Assembly: GCA_023396625.1 (NCBI GenBank)
Contig: JAEWVY010000119.1
Location: forward strand, 1-12,309
DNA length: 12,309 nt
Source: Pseudomonadota bacterium
GTDB lineage: Bacteria; Pseudomonadota; Gammaproteobacteria; Burkholderiales; Burkholderiaceae_C
Direction of reading: 5' to 3'
This document shows, piece after piece, positions 6,482 to 12,226 of this stretch. The position numbers were made by a program, and so were the translations under genes. The stretch's first letter is position 1, and the number at the start of each line of letters is the position of its first letter. The notes beneath the pieces are model-generated. The model searched no databases, had not been told where the DNA came from, and worked only from the letters and a program-made list of their open reading frames with translations.

Positions 6482-7045
6482 TCACAGGAGCACGGGCAAG
6501 TCGGGCAGCTCATTGTGCGGGCCCGACGCGCCCGGCGCCCCGGGCTCGCGCGGAAAGTGCGCGACCAGCACCGCCGAGACCTCCTCCAGCGCCTGGGTCA
6601 GGCCTTCCTCGAACCGACCCTGCGCAAACGCCTCGCCCATGCGCCGCACCATCGCCTGCCACTCACCCGCGGCGACACAGCGGTCCACCCCCCGGTCCGC
6701 CACGAGTTCGATGGCCCGTTCGGCCACCAGCAGGTAGATGAGGACGCCGTTGTTGCGTTCGGTATCCCACACGCGCAGCTTGCCGAACAGCATCACAGCG
6801 CGTTCGCGCACGACGCGCCGCAGCGGGACGCGCTGGCGCAGGTGTCGCCCGAGATAGCCGGTCGGCAGGCTGGCTTCGATGCACACTCGGATCTGGCCGC
6901 TGTGGCGTTGCTCGCTGGCGGCCACGTATTGGCGCAGGCGTTCGATGGCTTCGGGCGGCAGGCTGCGGCGTGCCACCGCGTCATCGGTCCGCCGGTGGCG
7001 GATCAGGGTGCCCAGGGCGCGGAGCCAGTGGGTGAAGGTGTTCAT
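6482..7045 (-). CDS. Short TPM-domain protein of the LemA operon
   Basis: A 187-residue protein with the core of a TPM (TLP18.3/Psb32/MOLO-1) domain: QIRVCIEASLPTGYL (51-65), RERAVMLFGKLRVWDTERNNGVLIYLLVAERAIELVADRGVD (80-121), and EWQAMVRRMGEAFAQGRFEEGLTQALEEVSAVL (128-160). No signal peptide or strong membrane helix is seen, unlike the upstream TPM protein, so it probably lies at the cytoplasmic side. It is the last gene of a lemA-TPM-TPM set, an arrangement common in betaproteobacteria. The start is the ATG at 7045, 19 bases after the preceding stop, with ACGGAG about nine bases before it; the longer frame upstream is the preceding gene's Gly/Ser tail read in another frame. The biochemical function of this family is not established; some plant relatives act in photosystem II repair. 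Confidence 0.85.
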   Translation of the reverse strand: MNTFTHWLRALGTLIRHRRTDDAVARRSLPPEAIERLRQYVAASEQRHSGQIRVCIEASLPTGYLGRHLRQRVPLRRVVRERAVMLFGKLRVWDTERNNGVLIYLLVAERAIELVADRGVDRCVAAGEWQAMVRRMGEAFAQGRFEEGLTQALEEVSAVLVAHFPREPGAPGASGPHNELPDLPVLL

Positions 7046-7064
7046 GGGTCGGTCGCTCCGTGTC

Positions 7065-8006
7065 CTACCAGTCGCCGCTGGCGCCGCCGCCGCCAAAATC
7101 TCCGCCGCCACCGGAGCTGAAGCCTCCGCCGCTGTCCCCCCCGCTGCTCCAGCCGCCACTCGAGCCGCCGCTCCAGCCACTGCTTCCTCCGCCTCGGCCA
7201 CCTCGGCTGCGACTTTGCGTCAGTCCGGAGGGCAGGTTGACGAACAGTGTCAACACGAACGCGACGGCGGCGGCGATCCCGGCCAGCAGCAGGCTGGAGC
7301 TCATCAGCAGCGCCAGCGCGCCGGCGACACTGCCTGTCAACAGCGCCCCCAGGTTGACGCCGATGATGCGCTTGGCAAAGGCGGCGATCACCGGCGTGAA
7401 CATGAACAGGAAGATCGCCAGGTCCCACCACTGGACGCTGCCGCCCCACGCGGGGGACGGTTCCGGCGCCATCGGCGGCAGCGGTTCGCCCTGGATGCGC
7501 GCGGCCAGTTGCGCGACCGCCGCGTCCAGCCCTCCGGCGTAGTCGCCGGCCTTGAAGCGCGGGGTGAGCGCCTCGTCGATGATTTGTTTCGCCGCCAGGT
7601 CGGGAATGGCGCCTTCGAGCGCCTTGGCCACTTCGATGCGCAGCTTGCGGTCGTCCTTGGCGACGACCACCAGCACGCCGTCACCCACCTCCCGGCGGCC
7701 GATTTTCCAGGTGTTGCCCACGCGGTTGGCGTAGCTGGCGATGTCTTCGGGGGCGGTGGTGGGCACCATCAGCACCACGACCTGCGAACCCTTGGCCGCT
7801 TCCAGCGCGGCCAGACGGGCCTCGAGCGCGGCCTTCTGGTTGGCGTCGAGCGTGCCCGTGGCGTCGATCACGCGCGCCGTCAACGTCGGCACCGGCTGGA
7901 CGCCGGCCTGCGCAAAGGCGGCGCCAAGCCCGCCCGCCAGCCCGGCCCAGGCCAGCGACAGCACGATCCACGTGCGCAGGAACGCTCCGATGCGAAGGGC
8001 CCGCAT
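7065..8006 (-). CDS. Secreted/membrane TPM-domain protein (YgcG family)
   Basis: A 313-residue protein. A signal peptide spans about 1-34 (hydrophobic core WIVLSLAWAGLAGGLGAA, probable cleavage after AFAQA). A TPM domain spans about 40-172 (RVIDATGTLDANQKAALEARL; GSQVVVLMVPTTAPEDIASYANRVGNTWKIGRREVGDGVLVVVAKDDRKLRIEVAKALEGAIPD). Two or three membrane helices follow at about 195-260, then a long Gly/Ser-rich tail (267-313) ending in GGGGASGDW, the usual end of YgcG-like proteins. The TPM domain would be periplasmic. It lies 58 bases after lemA in the same operon and is followed by the short TPM gene. No good Shine-Dalgarno precedes the ATG; the gap to lemA is AT-rich. Proposed roles involve membrane or envelope stress and protein quality control, but the biochemical activity is unsettled. 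Confidence 0.9.
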   Translation of the reverse strand: MRALRIGAFLRTWIVLSLAWAGLAGGLGAAFAQAGVQPVPTLTARVIDATGTLDANQKAALEARLAALEAAKGSQVVVLMVPTTAPEDIASYANRVGNTWKIGRREVGDGVLVVVAKDDRKLRIEVAKALEGAIPDLAAKQIIDEALTPRFKAGDYAGGLDAAVAQLAARIQGEPLPPMAPEPSPAWGGSVQWWDLAIFLFMFTPVIAAFAKRIIGVNLGALLTGSVAGALALLMSSSLLLAGIAAAVAFVLTLFVNLPSGLTQSRSRGGRGGGSSGWSGGSSGGWSSGGDSGGGFSSGGGGDFGGGGASGDW

Positions 8007-8064
8007 AGCTATCTGTTTTATAGTTATAGAAGTCCAGCGGACGCTGGGAAATGGCGTTTTTTAT

Positions 8065-8652
8065 TCATTTTTTCCCAAAATCCACCACGGGCGGCGCGCT
8101 GATCTGCGCCTCGTTCTGGACCATGAAGTTGGGCTTGGGGGTGTAGCTGAACACCATGGCCGTCAGGTTGCTGGGGAAACTGCGCGCCAGCACGTTGTAG
8201 GCCTGAACCGCCTGGATGTAGCGGTTGCGCGCCACGGTGATACGGTTTTCCGTGCCTTCGAGCTCCACGCGCAAGTCGCGGAAGCCCTGGTTGGCCTTGA
8301 GGTCGGGGTAGCGTTCGCTGACCACCATCAGGCGGCTGAGCGCGCTGCCCAGTTCGCCTTGCGCCTGCTGGAACTTGGCAAAGGCCTCCGGGTTGTCCAG
8401 CGTCTGCGGTGTGACCTGGATCGAGGTGGCCTTGGCGCGCGCCTCCACCACCTGGGTCAGCGTGTCCTGCTCGAACTGCGCCTCGCCCTTGACCGTGGCC
8501 ACGATGTTGGGCACCAGATCGGCGCGGCGCTGGTATTGGTTGAGCACCTCGCTCCAGGCCGACTTGGTCTGCTCGTCCAGGCGTTGGAAGTCGTTGTAAC
8601 CGCAGCCGCCGAGCGACAGCGCGGCAAGCAAAATCAGGAGCCCTCTTTTCAT
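8065..8652 (-). CDS. lemA: LemA-family lipoprotein
   Basis: A 195-residue protein starting MKRGLLILLAALSLGGCGYNDF. The hydrophobic stretch and LGGC fit a lipoprotein signal peptide with the lipid-modified Cys at 17. The mature part is a mostly helical LemA domain (YNDFQRLDEQTKSAWSEVLNQYQRRADLVPNIVATVKG, then VVEARAKATSIQV, LSRLMVVSERYPDLKANQGFRDL, VARNRYIQAVQAYNVLARSFPSNLTAMVF). The start is fixed by AAGGAAGGG just upstream and by the lipobox; the longer in-frame extension upstream overlaps the promoter and looks non-coding. It is the first gene of a three-gene operon with two TPM-domain proteins. LemA proteins are widespread envelope proteins whose biochemical role is poorly known. Family identity is firm. 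Confidence 0.93.
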   Translation of the reverse strand: MKRGLLILLAALSLGGCGYNDFQRLDEQTKSAWSEVLNQYQRRADLVPNIVATVKGEAQFEQDTLTQVVEARAKATSIQVTPQTLDNPEAFAKFQQAQGELGSALSRLMVVSERYPDLKANQGFRDLRVELEGTENRITVARNRYIQAVQAYNVLARSFPSNLTAMVFSYTPKPNFMVQNEAQISAPPVVDFGKK

Positions 8653-8721
8653 GACCCTTCCTTTCTTTGCGAAACATTGCCTCGACATGGGCACGGGTGA
8701 GCGGCACGCACCACAGCACGC

Positions 8722-8750
8722 ACTATAGGCCCTGGCTTCGCCGACGTCAC
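8722..8750 (-). promoter_or_regulatory. Probable sigma-70 promoter of the lemA operon
   Basis: Read on the minus strand, GTGACG (8750-8745) and TATAGT (8727-8722) are separated by 17 bases. These match the -35 and -10 consensus in four and five of six positions. The predicted start is about 8715, giving a leader of about 63 bases. This lies in the gap divergent from the hydrolase gene at 8813. Confidence 0.6.
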
Positions 8751-8812
8751 GTGGCGCCGTTTCCCCGGCACAATCGGATCTTCCGCAACACCTCCCGTGA
8801 CAGGGGCTGGCC

Positions 8813-9826
8813 ATGAACTATCACGCGCCCTGGTGGCTCCCGGGCGGCCACGCGCAAACCATCTGGCCCGCGCTGTATGCGCGTCGCACCGTCGGCGGCC
8901 CGCCGCGCTACCGCCGCGAGCGCTGGCCCACCCCCGACGGGGATTTCATCGACGTCGATTTCGGTCCCACCCCACCCAGCGGCGCCCCCCTGCTGGCGCT
9001 GTTTCATGGCCTCGAAGGTTCTTCGCGCAGCCACTACGCCGAGGCCTTCGCCGATTGGGCGCATACGCAGGGCCTAGCGTTTGCCGTGCCGCATTTTCGC
9101 GGCTGCAGCGGGGAGATCAACCTCGCCCCGCGCGCCTACCACTCGGGCGACTTCGCGGAGATCGACTGGATTCTGCGCCGCCTGCTGGCCCGCCAGCTCG
9201 CGGCCGGTGCCGGACCGGTGTTGGCCGTGGGGGTGTCTCTGGGTGGCAATGCCCTGTTGCGCTGGGCCGGGGAGCTGGGCGACGCGGCATCCGGCGTGGC
9301 CAGCGCGGTGGCCGCCGTGTCCGCTCCGCTCGATCTGGCCGCGGGTGGCCATGCCATCGGGCGCGGCTTCAGTCGCCTGGTCTACACACGGCTGTTTCTT
9401 CAGACCATGAAGCCCAAGGCGCTGGCCAAGCTGGCCCAGCATCCCGGCCTGTTCGACGGCGACGCACTGCGCCGCGCCCGCGATCTGTACACGTTCGACG
9501 GCATTTTCACCGCGCCGCTGCACGGCTTTCACAGCACCGAGGACTACTGGGCCCGGGCATCCGCCAAACCCCATCTGGCCCGCATCCGCGTTCCCGCGCT
9601 GGCCGTCAACGCGCGCAACGACCCGTTCGTCCCCGCCTGGAGCCTGCCCGGTCCTGAAACCGTCGGCCCTTGTGTCACCCTGTGGCAGCCGGATCACGGC
9701 GGCCACGTGGGTTTCGCGCAGGGCCGCCCCCCGGCCCATGTGAGGACCTTGCCCGAGTCCGTCGGGGGCTGGCTGCTGCGACAGGGCGCGCCCATGCACC
9801 CGGTGCGCCCGCCCGTCAGCTCATAA
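8813..9826 (+). CDS. YheT-family alpha/beta-fold hydrolase
   Basis: A 337-residue soluble hydrolase. The N-terminal PWWLPGGHAQTIWPAL is the hallmark of the YheT family. HGLEGSSRSHYA (65-76) is the oxyanion-hole region, and HFRGCSGEINLAPRAYHSGD (94-113) is another family block. The nucleophile elbow is GVSLGGN with Ser142; the other likely triad members are Asp270 (NARNDPFVP) and His298 (DHGGHVGF). It probably acts as a cytoplasmic carboxylesterase; the physiological substrate is unknown. AGGGG (8802-8806) lies six bases before the ATG. It is divergent from the lemA operon and followed eight bases later by the conserved protein gene, so the two may be co-transcribed. Confidence 0.93.
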   Translation: MNYHAPWWLPGGHAQTIWPALYARRTVGGPPRYRRERWPTPDGDFIDVDFGPTPPSGAPLLALFHGLEGSSRSHYAEAFADWAHTQGLAFAVPHFRGCSGEINLAPRAYHSGDFAEIDWILRRLLARQLAAGAGPVLAVGVSLGGNALLRWAGELGDAASGVASAVAAVSAPLDLAAGGHAIGRGFSRLVYTRLFLQTMKPKALAKLAQHPGLFDGDALRRARDLYTFDGIFTAPLHGFHSTEDYWARASAKPHLARIRVPALAVNARNDPFVPAWSLPGPETVGPCVTLWQPDHGGHVGFAQGRPPAHVRTLPESVGGWLLRQGAPMHPVRPPVSS

Positions 9827-9833
9827 TCACCTG

Positions 9834-10397
9834 ATGGATGACATCGTCAGGCAGGCCATGCGAAAGTGGCCCAATGTGCCGGATTGCTACGACTGGCTGG
9901 GCCTGGACGCACGCGGCAACTGGTTCATGCGCGATGCCCGCGTACAGGCCCTGGGGCCCTTTCCCACACTGGAAACCCCGGGCCCGGCCGCTGCGCGCGG
10001 TGCCTTGCTGACCCATGGGAAGCTGATCGAGTTCATCCACCGCAATTACGCGTGCGATGAAAGTGGGCGCTGGTTTTTCCAGAACGGCCCCCAGCGGGTG
10101 TATGTGGCGCTCGAGGCCACTCCCTTCATCTGGCGCCTGCAGATCAGTGCGCATGGCGATCTCACGGCGGCAGCCCACACCGGGCAGCCGGCGCACGTCC
10201 GGCACTGCCTGCTGGACGCGCAAGGGCACGTCTATCTGGACACCGACCTGGGTTTTGGCCTGGTGCACAGTCAGGACGTGCCCCTCGTGGCCGATAGGGT
10301 GGAGCGGGGCCAGTGGCAGCCCGAGCCCGTCGAGGCGCACACGTTGCCAACCCGCTTCGGCTTCGTGCGTCACCCGCGAACCGCCCTAACTGGCTGA
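9834..10397 (+). CDS. Conserved betaproteobacterial protein of unknown function (DUF2946-like, name from memory)
   Basis: A 187-residue soluble protein without signal peptide or membrane helix. I recognise the type as a family common in Burkholderiales; I recall the label DUF2946 but cannot verify the number. Conserved-looking blocks: KWPNVPDCYDWLGLDARGNW (11-30), GKLIEFIHRNYACDESGRWF (62-81), QNGPQRVYVALEATPFIWRL (83-102), and HCLLDAQGHVYLDTDLGFGLVHSQD (124-148). It is rich in aromatic residues and seems to hold two similar halves that read an aspartate-glycine-aromatic turn (LDARGNWFM, DESGRWFF, LDAQGHVYLD), suggestive of short beta-hairpin repeats. It starts eight bases after the hydrolase stop without a Shine-Dalgarno; CATAAT (9822-9827) just before the ATG could be a -10 element. 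Function unknown. Confidence 0.75.
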   Translation: MDDIVRQAMRKWPNVPDCYDWLGLDARGNWFMRDARVQALGPFPTLETPGPAAARGALLTHGKLIEFIHRNYACDESGRWFFQNGPQRVYVALEATPFIWRLQISAHGDLTAAAHTGQPAHVRHCLLDAQGHVYLDTDLGFGLVHSQDVPLVADRVERGQWQPEPVEAHTLPTRFGFVRHPRTALTG

Positions 10398-10426
10398 CGC
10401 CTGCTTTCGAACAATCCTGTTTTAAT

Positions 10427-10450
10427 AGCGTGAAATGATTATTTCACGCT
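10427..10450. terminator. Perfect hairpin between convergent genes (likely terminator)
   Basis: AGCGTGAAAT-GATT-ATTTCACGCT is a perfect 10-bp inverted repeat with a 4-base loop, 30 bases after the stop of the conserved protein gene and 43 bases before the end of the cytochrome gene. A classical T-tract does not directly follow on either strand, though the minus-strand side continues ATTAAAACAGG. A bidirectional terminator is the simplest reading; a protein-binding palindrome is the alternative. Confidence 0.5.
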
Positions 10451-10492
10451 GGGATCAGGCCGATTTCTTTTAAAGTCAGGCGCTGTTACTGC

Positions 10493-11029
10493 CTATTTCG
10501 CGGCTTCGGCTGCAGCAGGCGCCGGTGCAGCGGGCTCCTCGAATTTGCCACCTGCGGCGTTGGCCAGGAACACGACAGCGCGTCCAATTTCGAAATCGGA
10601 ATACTCGCCCCCACCTTGCGGCGCCATGGCATTCTTGCCCTTGAGTGCCGAGTTCAGCAGCGCCTCATAACCGGTCGCGATGCGCGGCGCCCAAGCCCCG
10701 GCGTCCTGGTATTTCGGCGCACCCACCGCGCCCGTGGCGTGGCATGCCGAACACACGGCCTTGTACACCTCGTCACCGCTGCGCGCCGGGCGGTTGGCAT
10801 CACGAATTTCGACCCGACCAACCTTTTGCAGCCGCTCGGCCACGGCGCGCTCGGGATCGACCGAATCGGCGACTGGCTTGTTGGCCGAGGTCACGTAGTA
10901 CACGAGCCCGATGATGCCAAAGATAGGCACCACAAAAGCAAAAAAACTGCTGAGCAGAAGCTGCCTAGGGTTCTTGATCGGGCCGGTATGGGCTTCGTCG
11001 GAGCGAGTTTCTTGACCGTGAGCGCTCAT
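10493..11029 (-). CDS. Membrane-anchored cytochrome c5-type monohaem protein
   Basis: A 178-residue protein: a hydrophilic N-terminus, one membrane helix (about 26-46, LSSFFAFVVPIFGIIGLVYYV) acting as anchor, a linker, and a class I c-type domain with the haem motif CSACH (93-97). The probable axial Met is Met135 in GKNAMAPQGGGEYSDFEIGRAVVFLAN. The tail is Pro/Ala-rich (EEPAAPAPAAAEAAK). The haem domain lies in the periplasm and would carry electrons in respiration. Cytochromes c5 often have a second cysteine pair after the Met; here that site reads GGGEYSD, so the extra disulphide is missing. The start is supported by TGAGGA upstream of the ATG and a TATAAT box at 11094-11099 on the same strand. 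It is a single gene, convergent with the conserved protein gene. Confidence 0.9.
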   Translation of the reverse strand: MSAHGQETRSDEAHTGPIKNPRQLLLSSFFAFVVPIFGIIGLVYYVTSANKPVADSVDPERAVAERLQKVGRVEIRDANRPARSGDEVYKAVCSACHATGAVGAPKYQDAGAWAPRIATGYEALLNSALKGKNAMAPQGGGEYSDFEIGRAVVFLANAAGGKFEEPAAPAPAAAEAAK

Positions 11030-11093
11030 GGTGTCCTCAATGATCGGGGAAAGCCCGGGAATCCGGGTAAGGCTTAGTAAAAATTAACTTTTG

Positions 11094-11099
11094 ATTATA
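11094..11099 (-). promoter_or_regulatory. -10 box of the cytochrome c5 gene
   Basis: On the minus strand this reads TATAAT, a perfect -10 consensus, preceded by GG and followed by an AT-rich leader (CAAAAGTTAATTTTTAC). The -35 region is poor (TACTTC at 17 bases), so an activator may be needed. The predicted leader is about 58 bases. Confidence 0.55.
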
Positions 11100-11267
11100 C
11101 CGGCCACCCCCTTTTGGAAGTACCCCAAAGATCTCGAAGGCCTCCGGTACAACAACAGGCAACACCGAGGCCAGCCAACGACATCGTTCGCGGCAGCGCA
11201 CGCGCCATAGATCCTGCAGCCAGCAAGCTGACTCCGCCCACACACTTCCGCTGATGCCCTCTCATGC

Positions 11268-11273
11268 GATAAT
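11268..11273 (+). promoter_or_regulatory. -10 box of the tRNA-Arg gene
   Basis: GATAAT lies 17 bases before the tRNA 5' end, followed by a GC-rich discriminator (GAGCAGC). The -35 region (TTCCGC at 11246-11251, 16-base spacer) is weak. Confidence 0.5.
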
Positions 11274-11290
11274 GAGCAGCTTCGCGAGAC

Positions 11291-11366
11291 GCGGCTGTAG
11301 CTCAGTGGATAGAGTATTGGCCTCCGAAGCCAAGGGTCGTGGGTTCGATCCCCGCCAGCCGCACCA
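11291..11366 (+). tRNA. tRNA-Arg (anticodon CCG)
   Basis: A 76-base cloverleaf. The acceptor stem GCGGCTG (11291-11297) pairs with CAGCCGC (11356-11362), with discriminator A and an encoded CCA end (11364-11366). The anticodon arm is TTGGC-CTCCGAA-GCCAA, anticodon CCG, reading the arginine codon CGG. The T arm GTGGG-TTCGATC-CCCGC closes with one G-U pair. The gene stands alone. tRNA genes are common integration sites, and the next 420 bases carry no clear gene, but no second copy of the tRNA 3' end is visible in the window. Confidence 0.97.
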
Positions 11367-11788
11367 AATCTTGCTTGCGCTGTGAATGGCCAATCACACC
11401 GATAGTTCGTTGTTCATCGATCTCTCGACAGAATGACGACCCTCCAAGGCACAAATCTGTTCAGGCCCAATGGTCACAGTGCTTACATCGACAGGTTCTA
11501 TGCCTTGTGCGTGCCACAGATGTGCCACTGGAGCTTCACCCTTGTCTAGAGTTCGGCATGATGGGATTTTTGGCCTCGTGCCCTACATGGATCTGCATCA
11601 GTTGGCCCGCACCAGTACTCCGCTTCGGCAGGCGTGACACGGCGAAACTCTCCCGGCCGTAGCACCGTGTCTAGTTGGCACGTAATGTGGGGTTGCCATA
11701 TCGCGATGGGTGGGGAGGCCCCACCATCTGCCAATTACTTTCCGTCCTGGTTGGGCCGAGCAGCGTGCGGGAAATTTGGCGATTGGTA
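11367..11788. other. Region without a convincing gene between tRNA-Arg and the CRISPR relic
   Basis: Base composition is more even than in neighbouring genes, and all frames are short. A 38-codon plus-strand frame (11433-11549) and a 62-codon minus-strand frame (11546-11734) are the best candidates; neither has a ribosome site or a recognisable family. Two inverted repeats are seen: GACACGG/CCGTGTC (11636-11642 and 11665-11671) and a tight hairpin GGTGGGG-AGG-CCCCACC (11709-11725). This looks like decayed accessory DNA, possibly remnants of integrated elements next to the tRNA; that is inference. Confidence 0.5.
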
Positions 11789-11997
11789 AGCCTGTCCTCA
11801 CTCGTACGAGGGAACCGCTTCCGGGAATGACCCGCGTGCCTTGCGCTTTGGCCTACCCCCGCTCGCACGGGGGAATCCGCGTCATCAGTTCGCCGCCCTG
11901 ACCTCCGGAGGCCTATCCCCCTCGCACAGGGGAACCGGCGGCCTGATCTGCACGCCCTGGCTGCTGCGGGGCCTATCCCCGCTCGCACGGGGGAACC
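11789..11997 (-). CRISPR. Short decaying CRISPR array, type I-E-like repeat, four repeats
   Basis: Four related 27-28-base repeats start at 11789, 11850, 11910 and 11970, a period of 60-61 bases, with unrelated spacers of 32-33 bases (11817-11849, 11878-11909, 11937-11969); a fourth spacer-sized stretch is 11998-12030. The plus-strand core is CCCCG-CTCGCA-CGGGG, a 5-bp stem. On the minus strand the repeat begins GGTTCCCCCG and ends GCGGGGATAGGCC, which fits the type I-E pattern, so transcription is probably on the minus strand. The repeat at 11970 appears intact; that at 11850 has two changes; that at 11910 has lost one G and has one G-to-A change; that at 11789 has five transitions. With minus orientation the worst repeat is at the trailer end, as expected. 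No cas genes lie in the window, and the leader side is occupied by an inverted-repeat element, so the array is probably an orphan relic. Sub-type and orientation are inferred from the repeat alone. Confidence 0.88.
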
Positions 11998-12030
11998 TAC
12001 GAAAATGCGATTCACGTCATTCATTTCTGG

Positions 12031-12175
12031 GGTAATCCCCCCGTTATTCACTGACGTGAGAAGTAGAACGGTTATGCAGCCATGACCAGTCGCTGCTTGG
12101 GGGTGATTTTTCATGTAGAAATTCTCCCCGAGAAATTTCTACTTCTCTCACCGGTGATTTTGCGGGGGGATTACC
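12031..12175. mobile_element. 145-bp non-coding element with long imperfect terminal inverted repeats (MITE-like or IS remnant)
   Basis: The left end GGTAATCCCCCCG (12031-12043) is matched perfectly in reverse complement at the right end (12163-12175). The similarity continues inward to a shared GAGAAGTAGAA, giving arms of 38 bases (12031-12068) and 39 bases (12137-12175) with a few mismatches. Beside the right arm, GTAGAAATTCTC (12115-12126) and GAGAAATTTCTAC (12130-12142) form a further long hairpin, so the GTAGAA motif appears three times. The interior is too short to code for a transposase. No target-site duplication is visible. The motif arrangement reminds me of insertion-sequence ends with inner subterminal repeats; I cannot assign a family. 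It starts directly at the end of a spacer-sized CRISPR segment and ends about ten bases before the arm of the 5S terminator. Confidence 0.65.
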
Positions 12176-12185
12176 GTCGCAAAAT

Positions 12186-12216
12186 AAAACGCCCCATCAT
12201 GAAGATGGGGCGTTTT
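12186..12216 (-). terminator. Intrinsic terminator of the rRNA operon
   Basis: AAAACGCCCCATC and GATGGGGCGTTTT form a perfect 13-bp stem around a 5-base loop. On the minus strand it is followed by a T-rich run (TTTTATTTT across the end of the stem). It lies about 10 bases after the 5S 3' end and closes the rRNA operon; the A/T-symmetric arms could also stop transcription in the plus direction. Confidence 0.95.
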
Positions 12217-12226
12217 GGCTATAAAA

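Noticed and set aside
5621..7120. A 499-codon plus-strand open frame spanning three genes
   Set aside because: It overlaps the second ligase, the cNMP gene and the minus-strand TPM gene, has low-complexity Arg/Ala/Pro composition, and matches no family; it is a GC-rich shadow frame.
6879..8700. Long plus-strand frames (6879-8102 and 7741-8700) antisense to the TPM and lemA genes
   Set aside because: The minus-strand genes have clear domains, signal peptides and ribosome sites; the plus frames are mirror shadows.
10427..10450. Fur- or FNR-type operator reading of the palindrome
   Set aside because: The half-sites do not match the Fur (GATAATGATAATCATTATC-like) or FNR (TTGAT-N4-ATCAA) consensus, and the site is downstream of both genes.
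11291..11366. tRNA-Arg as attachment site of an integrated island
   Set aside because: No direct repeat of the tRNA 3' end and no integrase gene are visible in the window.
11433..11549. 38-codon plus-strand frame (MTTLQGTNLFRPNGHSAYID...)
   Set aside because: The translation looks moderately protein-like, but there is no ribosome site, no known family and no conserved context; it could be a remnant.
11546..11734. 62-codon minus-strand frame ending in the tRNA-CRISPR gap
   Set aside because: A stretch (QLDTVLRPGEFRRVTPAEAEYW) looks protein-like, but the start lies in a hairpin, no ribosome site is seen and no family is recognised.
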